Under the pieces are notes generated by a model, which did not search any database, was not told where the DNA came from, and saw only the letters and a program-made list of their open reading frames with translations. Shown piece by piece: positions 44,814 to 55,071 of a stretch of DNA of 64,000 bases. The stretch is from Hordeum vulgare subsp. vulgare (taxonomy: Eukaryota > Streptophyta > Magnoliopsida > Poales > Poaceae), in the NCBI RefSeq assembly GCF_904849725.1, contig NC_058521.1, positions 96,954,244 through 97,018,243 on the forward strand. Direction: 5' to 3'. Numbering within the stretch: the first letter of the stretch is position 1; each line of letters starts with the position of its first letter. A program made the position numbers and the translations under genes.

Positions 44814-45876
44814 GGGGGTCTTCTTCCCCCTTGGCCTGATCCATCTGTTGAGCTCATGTTCTACCTCCATTGTTGACATTCTTAGAGCTTGCTAACTCTC
44901 AATCCTTCCAATGATTCTTGCTTGTTCTTGAGGGAGAAGATAGAGGAGATCTAGATCCACATCTCCACCAATCACTTTCTCCTCTATGTGAGGGGAACCC
45001 CTTGGATCTAGATCTTGGAGTTCTTTGTGAGCTCCTTGTTCTGCCTCTCATATTTCTCCATAGCTTTCGTTGTTGTGGAGGGATTTGAGTGTGAGGGATT
45101 GACCACTTCGTGTGTTCTTGCCATTACATTAGTTGCATCGGTTTGAGTTCTCCACGGTGATACGTGGAAGTGAGAAGTTGAGAAGCTTACTACCTTTGGT
45201 ACTTAGTACCCTAGATATTGTTCTTCGTGGATGCTTTGGCGTTTTAGAAGCTTGGTGGTGTCTCGGAGCTCAATCATTGTGGTGTGAAGCTCCGGGCAAG
45301 CGTCGGGGTCTCCAATTAGGTTGTGGAGATTGCCCCGAGCAATTTGTACGGGTACCGGTAACCGCCCCCAAGGGTTGCCACGTGTATGGGTTCAGTGACC
45401 GCCCCCAAGGTTTGCCATTTGTACGGGTTCGGTGATCGCCCTCAAGGGTCCCTTAGTGGAATCACGGCATCTTGCATTGTGCGAGGGCGTGAGGAGATTA
45501 TGGTGGCCTTAGTGGCATCTTGGGGAGAATTGTGCCTCCACACCGCTCCAACGGAGATTAGCATCCGCAAGGGTGTGAACTTCGGGATACATCATCGTCT
45601 CCCCGTGCCTCGGTTATCTCTTACCCGAACCCTTTACTTATGCACTTTACTTTGTGATAGACATATTGTTTACTGTAATATATCTTTCTATCACTTAGTT
45701 GTTTATCTTGCTTAGCATAAGTTGTTGGTGCACATAGGTGAGCCTAGTTGTTTGTAGGTTTTGTGCTTGACAAATTAAACGTTAGTTTTATTCCGCATTT
45801 GTTCAAGCCTGAACCTTAATTACTTTAAAGCGCCTATTCACCCCCCTCTAGGCGACATCCACGTCATTTCATACTC

Positions 45877-46482
45877 CATGAAGACCTTGTTCATGAGGTA
45901 CATTAACTAGGCCGGGGCATTGGTTAACCCAAACGACATGACCATGCATGCCGTATCTGGTTACGAATGCCATCTTTGGAATATCTTTGGGACGGATCTT
46001 TAGTTCGTAGTACCCAAACCTAAGGCCGATCTTGGAGAATACTTTGGCACCATTCAACTGATCAAATAGGTCTTCAGTCTTGGGGAGTGGGTACTTGTTC
46101 TTTATCGTGACCTCGTTGAGGGAAGATAGTTAACACAGAGTGTGATATTCCTATCTTTCTTGGCCACGAATAGAACAGGTGATCCCCAAGGATAGGTACT
46201 AGGGCGAATAAATCCTTTCCTGAGGTGCTCGGCCAGTTGTTTCTGCAACTCTGCCAATTCCTCGAACCCCATCCCATATGGCTTCATATAAATGGGTCTT
46301 GATCCGGACATTAGTTCAATAATGAACTCGATGTCTCAGTCGGGGGGAATCCCGGGCAGTTCGTAGGGGAAGACATCCGGGTACTCACATACCACGGGAA
46401 CTTGATCCAACTTAGTCCCCGAAAGGCAATTAACCCGAGGGGCTTGAGTGGAGGCGGGTTTGGGAACATACTTGACCTCGAC
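45877..46482 (-). pseudogene. X reverse transcriptase, N-terminal half
   Basis: Motifs in order: ELMSGSRPIYMKPYGMGFEE, LAEHLRKGFIRPSTYPWGSP, VLFVAKKDR, then after frame disruption [20 protein letters not shown] and KMAFVTRYG. These are the primer-grip and finger regions of Gypsy RT. Stops and frameshifts occur near 46340 and 46105 and at the start of the last block. The solo LTR at 43328-45876 separates it from the FIDDIL half. Confidence 0.85.
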
Positions 46483-46765
46483 TCATTGGTCGTTGATCAT
46501 AGTATTAGTCCTCTTGGCACAGTCAAACATGCTTTGGTGCTTGGCTAACCAATCCATACCAAGGATCACATCCAAGCCTTGCGACTTAAGGACGATGAGA
46601 TATGCTATGAAGTCTACCCCGTTGATGCTCATCCGAACTCCTCTACATCCTATATTGGTCCTCAATACTACACCCGTGGTTTGTACCGACATATGAACAT
46701 TTAGGAATGTAGGCTTTAAGCCAATCTCCATTGCAAACTTTTGTGTGACAGAAGAATGCGATGCA
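46483..46765 (-). pseudogene. X aspartic protease, C-terminal part
   Basis: Reads ASHSSVTQKFAMEIGLKPTF, CRGVRMSINGVDFIAYLIVL and LDVILGMDWLAKHQ, then TGA at 46485-46483. The D-C-G active-site codons lie across the 10 kb Angela insertion (56903 side). ILGMDWL is the standard C-terminal landmark of chromovirus protease. Confidence 0.87.
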
Positions 46766-48109
46766 CCACATGTTGGAAATATACCCTAGAGGCAATGATA
46801 AATAGTTATTATTATATTTCCTGTTTAAAGATAATCGTTTATTATCCATGATATAATTGTATTGAATGAAAACATAGATACATGTGTGGATACATAGACG
46901 CAACAATGTCCCTAGCAAGCCTCTAGTTGGCTAGCCAGTTGATCAAAGATAGTCAAGGTTTTCTGGCTATGTGCAAAGTGTTGTTGCTTGATAACTGGAT
47001 CACATCATTAGGAGAATCATGTGATGGACTAGACCCAAACTATGAACGTAGCATATTGATCGTGTCGTTTTATTGCTATAGTTTTCTGCGTGTCAAGTAT
47101 TTGTTCCTATGACCATGAGATCATATAACTCACTGGCATCGGAGGAATGCCTTGTGTGTATCAAATGTCACAACGTAACTAGGTGACTATAAAGGCGCTC
47201 TACAGGTATCTCCGAAGGTGTCCGTTGAGTTAGTATGGATCAAGACTGGGATTTGTCACTCCGTGTGACGGAGCGGTATCTCGGGGCCCTCTCGGTAATA
47301 CAACATCACACACAAGCCTTGCAAGCAATGTGACTAAGTGTAAGTCACGGGATCTTGTATTACGGAACGAGTAAAGAGACTTGCTGGTAACGAGATTGAA
47401 ATAGGTATGCGGATACTGACGATCGAATCTCGGGCAAGTAACATACCAAAGGACAAAGGGAATGCCATACATGATTATATGAATCCTTGACACTGAGGAT
47501 CAACCGATAAGATCTTCGGAGAATATGTAGGATCCAATATGGTCATCCAGGTCCCGCTATTGGATATTGACCGAGGAGTACCTCGGGTCATGTCTACATA
47601 TTTCTCGAACCCACAGGGTCTGCACACTTAAGGTTTGGCGATGTTTTAGTATAGTTGAGTTATACGCGTGGTTACCGAATGTTGTTCGGAGTCCCGGATG
47701 AGGTCACGGACATCACGAGGGTTTCCGGAATGGTCCGGAGATGAAGATTGATATATAGGATGACTTCATTTGGTTACCGAAAAGTTTCGGGGCATTACCG
47801 GGAATGTACCAGGAGTGACAAACGGGTTTCGGAAGTTCACCGGGAGGGGGGAACCCTCCCGGAGGAAGCCCAACAGACTTATGGGTGGTGCACCAGCCCC
47901 TAGTGGGCTGGTGGGACAGACCAATAAGGCCTATGCGCCATAATAGAAAAACCAAAGAAACAAAAAAAGAGAAAAGGTGTGAAGGAAGAGAAGGACTCCA
48001 CTTTTGCAATCCTAGTTGGACTAGGATTGGAGTAGGACTCCTCCTCCTCCTCTTGGCCGGCACACGTTGGGGACTTGGTCCTCAAGGCAAGTCCGCTCCC
48101 CCTCCCTCC

Positions 48110-48117
48110 TTTATATA
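48110..48117 (+). promoter_or_regulatory. TATA box of Angela 5' LTR
   Basis: TTTATATA in CCCTCCTTTATATAGTGG; the 3' LTR has TATATATA at 56404-56411 in the same context. It lies upstream of the region that is transcribed as leader in BARE-type elements. Confidence 0.6.
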
Positions 48118-48919
48118 GTGGTCATTTAGGGCTGATTTGAGACAACTTTGCCACGTGCAACTCAGATCTAGACACCATAGTTTTACCTCTAGATCGTATT
48201 TCTGCGGAGGTCGGGCGGAGCCCTGCAGGAGTAGATCCTCCACCACCACCGGAGCACCATCACGCTGCCGTAGAACTCATCTACTTCTCCGTCTTCCTTG
48301 CTGGATCAAGAAGGTCGAGATCATCGTCGAGCTGTACGTGTGCTGAACGCGGAGGTGCCGTCCGTCCGGCACTAGATCGGAGCGGATCATGGGACGGATC
48401 GCGGGACAGTTCGCAGGGCGGATCGAGGGACGTGAGGACGTTCGACTACATCAACCGCGTTTCTTAACGCTTCCTGCTGTCCGATCTACAAGGGTACATT
48501 GATCCAAATCTCCTCTCGTAGATGGACATCACCATGATAGGTCTTCGTGCGCGTAGGAAATTTTTTGGGAATTGTTTATACCCGGCGCGCCGGCTGAGTC
48601 TTCCGCCGCTCACACGCGGGACTTGAGATTCACTTTTAATCAAGTGGTCCTCATTCACCCATCCAGCCCATGTGCAGCAGACTCTTTTCTAGCCACATAT
48701 CTAGTGCCTTATCCATCCACCAACCGCTCTTCTTCCTCCTCCAGTTCTTCTCCTGGCCATTGAAAAAGCTTGGAGAGCATGGAATGAAAAGCTTCAATCC
48801 ATGAGAAAAAGCTTCAACCATTGAAAAAGACTTCGACTGTTGGTTTGAAAAAGCTTCGTGTCCACGACCATGTCTGACTAGTTCGACCGCAATATGCGCC
48901 CCGCAGATCCCGACCCGCG

Positions 48920-49165
48920 ATGCTGCAACCGTTGACATAAAATGCTACAACCGTTGATGAATAAAGCTGCAACCATACATATAAAAAGCTACAAGTGGTC
49001 ATTGCCATGGCGGAATGCAGGAACCGTTGACCTAAAATGCTACAACCGTTGATGAAAAAAGCTGCAACCAGACATATAAAAAATTGCAAGCGGTCATTGC
49101 CATGGTGAAATGCTACAACCATTGACATAAAATGCTTCAACCGTTGATGAAAAAAGCTGCAACTG
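48920..49165. repeat. 95-bp tandem repeat inside the MULE
   Basis: Units start at 48920, 49015 and 49110 (2.6 copies), each reading ATGC-(AG)GAACCGTTGACC or close variants, then AAAATGCTACAACCGTTGAT, AGCTGCAACCA and GGTCATTGCCATGG. Within a unit the ~20-base phrase TGCTACAACCGTTGATGAAA is itself repeated loosely, continuing to about 49345 as GCTTCAACCGT-like phrases. Confidence 0.85.
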
Positions 49166-49433
49166 AAACAATAGAGAGCGCATTAATCGAACGCTGCTAA
49201 AAGATAATAGTTGCAACCCTTTACAGAAAAGCTTCGACCGTAGAGGAAAAAAGTTCCAACCATTAGAAGAGAAAGCTACAACCATACACTGCACAATCAG
49301 AAAAGTTGCAATCGTTCTAGAAAAAGCATCAACCGTATGTGTGAAAAGCTTCAACGAGCGACGACGAGGGTCAAAAAATTTTGACCACCGCAACCTCTCC
49401 TACAAGCAACGAGCTTGACAACAACACAAGTAC

Positions 49434-49640
49434 CGACGAGCGGCTCCGACGAGCGGTTCCGGCGATCGGCGGCTCCGGCGAACAAGCCGACGAGCAGCTC
49501 CGGCGAGCAGCTCCGGCGAGCGGCTCTGACAAGCACGCCGACGAGCAGCTCCAGAGAGCGGTTCCGACGAGCATGCTGACTTGCACGCTGACGAGCGGCT
49601 CCAACGAGCGTGCTGGCGAGTACGCCGACGAGAAAGCTAG
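49434..49640. repeat. GC-rich degenerate repeat in the MULE
   Basis: Repeats of GACGAGCGGCTCC / GGCGAGCAGCTCC about every 12-18 bases. Both strands are open over it (Ala/Ser/Arg-rich), which reflects the repeat and not a gene. Confidence 0.75.
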
Positions 49641-49804
49641 CGGGAGGTGGTGAGAGCGAGGTGAGGATTTTTTTTTTCTGGATCAGACGGTTACATGTAC
49701 ATGTATCTTATGTTGGGGCGTTGACCGGCCGAAACGTCTGCGCCGGCGCACCGACGTAGAGGGTTGCCCAAATTTTTTGTTTCCCATGCGACGTTCCCCA
49801 ACAG

Positions 49805-49817
49805 TGGCATCATGAGC
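49805..49817 (+). other. Primer binding site of Angela (tRNA-iMet type, diverged)
   Basis: TGGCATCATGAGC follows the LTR end after one base. It matches TGGTATCAGAGC apart from one change and one inserted base. Confidence 0.75.
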
Positions 49818-51071
49818 TAGGTTCATGCGTAGATGTAATCTCGAGTAGAACACAAATGGTTTTGTGGATGGTGATGTTCGATTTGCTGCCCTCCTTAGTC
49901 TTTTCTTGATTCAGTGGTATTTTTGGATAGAAGCGGCCCGGACCGACATTATTCGTTCGCTTACGGAAGACTGGTTTCATCGCTTGACATGCAACCTCGT
50001 TGCATAAAGATGACTGTCGGGTGTCGGTTTCTTCAACTTTAGTTGAATTGGTTTTGACCGAGGCGGTCCTTGGAGAGGTTAAATAACAATTTGCACATCT
50101 CCGTTGTGGTTTTTGCATAAGTAAGATGTGATCTACTAGATACCCATAGCAGCCACGTAAAACATGCATCAACAAGTAGAGGATGTCTAACTTGTTTTTG
50201 CAGGGTATGCTTGTGAGATGATATGGCCAATGACGTGATGTGATATATTGGATGTTTGAGATGATCATGTTGTAATAGTTAATATCGACTTGCACATCGA
50301 TGGTACGGCAACCGACATGAGCCATAGGGTTGTCTTTAAACTAACGTTTGTGTTTGCAGATGCGTTTACTATATTGTTAGGACGTAGCTTTAGTAGTAAT
50401 AGCATAAGTAGCACGACAACCCCGATGGCGACACATTGATGGAGATCATGATGATGGAGATCATGGTGTGGAACCGGTGACAAGAAGATCGTGCTGGTGC
50501 TTTGGTGATGGAGATCAAGAAGCACATGATGATGGCCATATCATGTCACTTATAAATTGCATGTGATGTTAATCCTTTTATGCACCTGATTTTTCTTAGA
50601 ACGACGGTAGCATTATGAGGTGATCTCTCACTAAAATTTCAAGACGAAATAGTGTTCTCCCCGACTGTGCACCGTTGCTACAATTCGTCGTTTCGAGACA
50701 CCATGTGATGATCGGGTGTGATAGACTTAACGTTCACATACAACGGGTACAAAACAGTTGCACACGCGGAACACTCGGGTTAAGCTTGACGAGCCTAGCA
50801 TGTGCAGACATGGCCTCGAAACACATGAGACCGAAAGGTCGAGCATGAATCGTATAGTTGATATGATTAGCATAGAGATGCTTACCACTGAAACTATCCT
50901 CAACTCACATGATGATCGGACTTGAGCTAGTGAAAATGGATCATGTACCACTCAAATGACTAGAGAGATGTACTTTTTGAGTGGGAGTTTAGCAAGTAAT
51001 TTGATTCGTTAAACTCTAATTATCTTGAACATAGTCTAAGTCCACTTTGAAAATATTTGTGTTGTAGATCA
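49818..51071 (+). other. Untranslated leader of Angela
   Basis: 1.25 kb between primer site and gag, long but usual for BARE/WIS elements. Short antisense frames have no domain signature. The phrase GTGATGATCGGGTGTGATAG near 50704 and a similar ATGATGATCGGACTTGAGC phrase near 50911 are the most distinct features. Confidence 0.6.
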
Positions 51072-51899
51072 TTGGCTCACGCGACAGTCACCCTGAGTTT
51101 TAATACGTTCCTAGAGAAAGCTAAGTTGAAAGATGATGGAAGCAACTTTGTAGACTGGGCTCGTAATCTTAAGTTGCACTTGCAAGCTGGGAAGAAGGAT
51201 TATGTCCTTAATGCTGCGCTAGGAGATGAACCACCCGCTGCGGCTGACCAAGATGCTAAGAACGCTTGGTTAGCACGCAAGGAGGACTACTAAGTAGTTC
51301 AATGTGCAGTCTTGTATGGCTTAGAGCCGGGACTTCAACGTCGCTTTGAGCGTCATGGAGCATAGGAGATGTTCCAGGAGTTGAAGTTTATCTTTCAGAA
51401 GAACGCCCGGATCGAGAGGTATGAGACCTCCGATAAATTCTATGCTTGCAAGATGGAGGAGAATTCGTCTGTTAATGAACATGTGCTCAAAATGTCTGGG
51501 TACTCAAACCGTCTAGCTGAGCTGGGGATTGAACTCCCGCAAGAGGCATTGACTGACAGAATTCTTCAGTCACTGCCACCAAGCTATAAGAGCTTTGTGT
51601 TGAACTATAACATGCAAGGGATGAACAAGTCACCCGATGAGTTATTCGCGATGCTGAAAGTCGCAGAGTCAGAACTCCGTAAAGAACATCAAGTGTTGAT
51701 GGTGAATAAGAGCACTAGTTTCAAGAGAAATGACAAAGGAAAGTAGGGTAATTCAAAGAAGAGCGGCAAGCCTGTTGCCAATCCGACGAAGAAACCCAAA
51801 GCTGGACCTAAGCCTGAAACGGAGTGCTATTATTGCAAGGGTATGGGTCACTGGAAGCGCAACTGCCCCAAGTATCTGGCTGATAAGAAGGCGGCCAAG
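51072..51899 (+). pseudogene. Gag of Angela element (four stops, start lost)
   Basis: The capsid begins LAHATVTLSFNTFLEKAKLK, where the expected ATG is TTG (51072-51074). Blocks: DGSNFVDWARNLKLHLQAGK, then TAA (51291), TAG (51363), then FYACKMEENSSVNEHVLKMS, LTDRILQSLPPSYKSFVLNY, TAG (51744), and the zinc knuckle CYYCKGMGHWKRNC (51825-51866). All are in one frame. It would coat element RNA in the cytoplasm if whole. Confidence 0.92.
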
Positions 51900-53100
51900 G
51901 AAAAATCAGGTATGTTCGATATACATGTTATTGATGTGTACTTAACCAGCTCTCGTTGTAGTGCCTGGGTGTTCGATACCGGTTTTGTTGCTTATATTTG
52001 CAACTCGAAAGAGGGACTGCGGAATAAGCGAAGGCTAGCGAAGGATGAAGTGACGATGCACGTGTGAAATGGTTCCAAGGTTGATGCAATCGCCGTCGGC
52101 ACAGTTTCACTTCAGTTACCATCAAGATTAGTTATGAACTTAAATAAATGTTATTTAGTGTCTGCGTTAAGCATCAACATTATATCTGGATCTTGTTTAT
52201 TGCAAGACGGTTACTCGTTGAAGTCAGAGAATAATGATTGTTCTATTTCTATGAGTAATATCTTTTATGGTCATGCACTCAATGTGAGAGGATTGTTCAT
52301 ATTGAATCTTGATAACGATAATATACATATACATAACATTGAGACCAAAAAAGTTAGAGTTAACAATGGTAGCGCCATGTTTTTATGGCACTGCCGCTTA
52401 GGTCATATTGGTCTAAAACGCATGAAGAAACTCCATACCGATGGACTTTTGGGGTCACTTGACTTTGATTCACTAAGACTCCGTTCTCCGGAACAATGGA
52501 GCGTGCAAGTGACTTGTTGGAAATCATACATACCGATGTGTGTGGTCTAATGAGTGTGGAGGCGTGCGGCGGATATCATTATTTTCTCACCTTCACTAAC
52601 GATTTGAGTAGATATGGTTATGTCTACTTGATGAAGCACAACTCTGAGACGTTTGAAAAGTTCAAGCAATTTCAGAGTGAAGTCAAAAATCATCGTAACA
52701 AGGAGATCAAGTTCCTACGGTCTGATCGTGGGGGTGAATATCTGAGTTTCGAGTTTGGTGCTCACTTAATACAATGTGGAATTGTTTCACAGTTGACACC
52801 GCCTGGAACACCACAGCGTAATGGTCTGTCCGAACGTCGTAATCATACTTTATTAGAGATGGTGCAATCTATGATGTCTCTTACTTATTTGCCGTTATCA
52901 TTTTGGGGATATGCATTAGAGACATCTGCATTCACTTTAAAAAGGGCACCATCAAAATCCGTTGAGACGACACCATCGAACCGTGGTATGGCAAAAGACC
53001 AAAGTTGTCGTTTCTTAAAGTTTGGGGATGTGATGCTTATGTCAAAAAGCTTCAGCCTGAAAAGCTGGAACCCAAAGCGGAAAAGTGCATCTTCATAGGT
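51900..53100 (+). pseudogene. Protease and integrase of Angela element (decayed)
   Basis: The protease active site WVFDTGFVAYIC has D-T-G at 51975-51983. A TGA at 52065-52067 follows. Integrase: the histidine pair of the zinc finger is in LWHCRLGHIGLKRMKKLH, but a deletion of about 41 bases near 52475, compared with 10120-10170, removes the CEQC cysteines and shifts the frame. The core keeps all three catalytic residues: IHTDVCG, LRSDRGGEYLSFEF and GTPQRNGLSERRNHTLL. A further frameshift lies near 53010. Confidence 0.9.
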
Positions 53101-55019
53101 TACCCAAAAGAGACAGTTGGGTATACCTTCTATCTCAAATCTGAGGGCAAAGTGTTTGTTGCTAAAAACAGAGCTTTTCTTGAGAAGGAGTTTCTCTCGA
53201 AAGAATTGAGTGGGAGAAAGATAGAACTTGATGAGGTTGTCGAACCTCTAATTCCTCTTGATGGTGGCGCAGGGCAAGGGGAAACCCCTATTGCTGCGGC
53301 GCCGGTTGAGGAACAAGTTGATGATGATGATCAGGAAACTTCGGATGACGTTACTATCGGACCTCGCATGTCGACAAGATCACGTACTGCTCCTGAGTGG
53401 TACGGTAATCCTGTCTTAACGATTATGTTGTTGGACAACAATGAACCTGTGAATTATGAAGAAGCGATGGTGGGCCCGAAGTCCAACAAATGGCTGGAGG
53501 CCATGAAGTCCGAGATAGGATCCATGTACGAGAACAAAGTGTGGACTTTAGAAGTACTACCTGAAGGTCGCAAGGCTATTCAGAACAAATGGATCTATAA
53601 GAAGAAGACATACGCATGCGGTAATGTGACTGTTTATAAAGCTCGACTTGTGGCAAAGGGTTTTTTCACAAGTATAAGGAATTGACTACGATGAGACTTT
53701 CTCACCGGTAGCGATGCTTAAGTCTGTCTGAATCATGTTAGCAATAGCTGCCTTTTACGATTATGAAATCTGGCAGATGGATGTCAAAACGGCGTTCCTT
53801 AACGGTTTTCTTAAGGAAGAGTTGTATATGATGCAACCCGAAGGTTTTGTCGATCCAAAGAATTCTAACAAAGTATGCAAGCTCCAGCGATCCATTTATG
53901 GACTGGTGCAAGCATCTCGGAGTTGGAATAAGTGCTTTGATGAGGTGATCAATGCATTTGGTTTTATACAAGTGGTTGGTGAATCTTGTATTTACAAGAA
54001 AGTGAGTGGGAGCTCTGTGGCGTTTCTAATATTATATGTGGACGACATATTGATGATTGAAAACAACGTGGGGCTTTTGGAGAGCATAGAGGATTACTCG
54101 AATAAAAGTTTCTCAATGAAGGACCTAGGAGAAGCTGCTTACATTCTAGGCATTAAGATCTATAGGGAAAGATCAAAACGCCTGATAGGATTTTCACAAA
54201 GCACATACCTTGATAAAGTTTTTGAAGAAGTTCAAAATGGATCAGTCCAAGAAAGCGTTCTTGCCAGTATTACAAGGTATAAAATTGAGTAAGACTCGGT
54301 GCCCAACAACTGCGGAATATAGAGAACTAATGAGTTCCGTCCCCTACGCTTCAGCTGTAGGTTATATCATGTGTGCAATGATGTGCACTAGACCAGACGT
54401 CAGCTTGGCCATAAGTATGGCAGGAAGGTTTCAGAGTAATCCAGGAGTGGATTACTGGATGGCGGTCAAGAATATTCTAAAGTACCTGAAGAGGACTAAG
54501 GAAATGTTTCTCGTGTATGGAGGTGACAAATTTCTCGCCGTAAAAGGTTACGTCGACGCAAGTTTTGACACTGATCCAGATGACTTTAAGTCACATACCG
54601 GATACGTATTTATTCTTAATGGGGGTGCGGTAAGCTGGTGCAGTTCCAACCAGAGCATCGTAGCAGATTCTACATGTGAAGCGGAGTACATGGCTGCCTC
54701 GGAGGCCGCAAAGGAGGGTGTCTGGATGAAGCAGTTCATGACAGATCTTGGAGTTGTTCCAAGCGCACTAGATCCATTGCCTCTGTTATGTGACAACACA
54801 TGTGCCATTGCCTTAGCGAAGGAACCAAGGTTTCACAAGAAGACCAAACACATCAAACGACGCTTCAACCTCATCCGCGACTACGTCGAAGGAGAGGACG
54901 TGAATATTTGCAAAGTGCACACGGATCTGAATGTAGCAGACCCACTGACTAAACCTCTTCCACGGGCGAAACATGATCAACACCAGAACTGTATGGGTGT
55001 TCGATTTATTACAATGTAA
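53101..55019 (+). pseudogene. Reverse transcriptase / RNase H of Angela element (decayed)
   Basis: The linker GPRMSTRSRTAPEWYG and the RT start AMKSEIGSMYENKVWTLEVL are in one frame to 53685. After a frameshift and a TGA come [39 protein letters not shown] and the intact catalytic YVDDIL (54034 on). Another shift near 54230 leads to RNase H: VKGYVDASFDTDPDDFKSHT, IVADSTCEAEYMAASEAAKE and NVADPLTKPLPRAKHDQH, ending TAA at 55017-55019. The RT catalytic box is whole, but the polyprotein is broken into four frames. Confidence 0.93.
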
Positions 55020-55060
55020 ATCGCATCGCAATGTGAGGACTAGATTATTGACTCTAGTGC

Positions 55061-55071
55061 AAGTGGGAGGC
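55061..55071 (+). other. Polypurine tract of Angela
   Basis: AAGTGGGAGGC directly precedes the TGTTGGAAAT of the 3' LTR, the standard tract of this family. Confidence 0.9.

Larger units (their letters stand above)
43328..45871 (+). mobile_element. Solo LTR (2.5 kb) inserted in X RT gene
   Basis: Starts TGTTAGAGCATATATCTCCA and ends CACGTCATTTCA, with perfect target duplication TACTC (43323-43327 and 45872-45876). Joining the flanks restores the RT sequence. It has LTR-like ends and a TATA box, but no primer site, polypurine tract, internal repeat of its ends or coding domain. The end phrase CCCCCCTCTAGGCGACATCC is common in Triticeae genomes as I recall. I read it as a solo LTR left by LTR-LTR recombination; a small unclassified element is possible. 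Confidence 0.8.
48567..49769. mobile_element. Small MULE-type DNA transposon in the Angela LTR
   Basis: The 1203 bp insert absent from the 3' LTR is flanked by AAATTTTTT at 48558-48566 and 49770-49778, a 9-base duplication as made by Mutator-like elements. The ends GGGAATTGTTTATACC and the reverse complement of the right end GGGCAACCCTCTACGT are weakly alike, then share CGG(C/T)GCGCCGGC at bases 17-28. There is no transposase frame. The inside holds a 95-bp tandem repeat and a GC-rich repeat. It is non-autonomous. The 9-base duplication lies in an A/T run, so boundaries may shift by a base. Confidence 0.78.
46771..49803 (+). repeat. 5' LTR of Angela element, interrupted by a MULE
   Basis: 3033 bp; without the 1203 bp insert and its 9 bp duplication it is 1821 bp, matching the 1826 bp 3' LTR. 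It carries GATCACATCATTAGGAGAAT, GTCACTCCGTGTGACGGAGC and the other conserved phrases of the family. Open frames in it are antisense or short and are also found in the other LTR. Confidence 0.93.

Noticed and set aside
48137..48346. Short frames in the Angela 5' LTR
   Set aside because: Known non-coding LTR sequence of this family; the 3' LTR counterpart changes the frame.
48920..49345. Regular repeats as a CRISPR array
   Set aside because: Units are contiguous 95-base tandem copies without unique spacers, in a plant transposon.
49381..49653. Ala/Ser/Arg-rich frames open on both strands in the MULE
   Set aside because: By-product of the GC-rich repeat; not a captured gene as far as can be seen.
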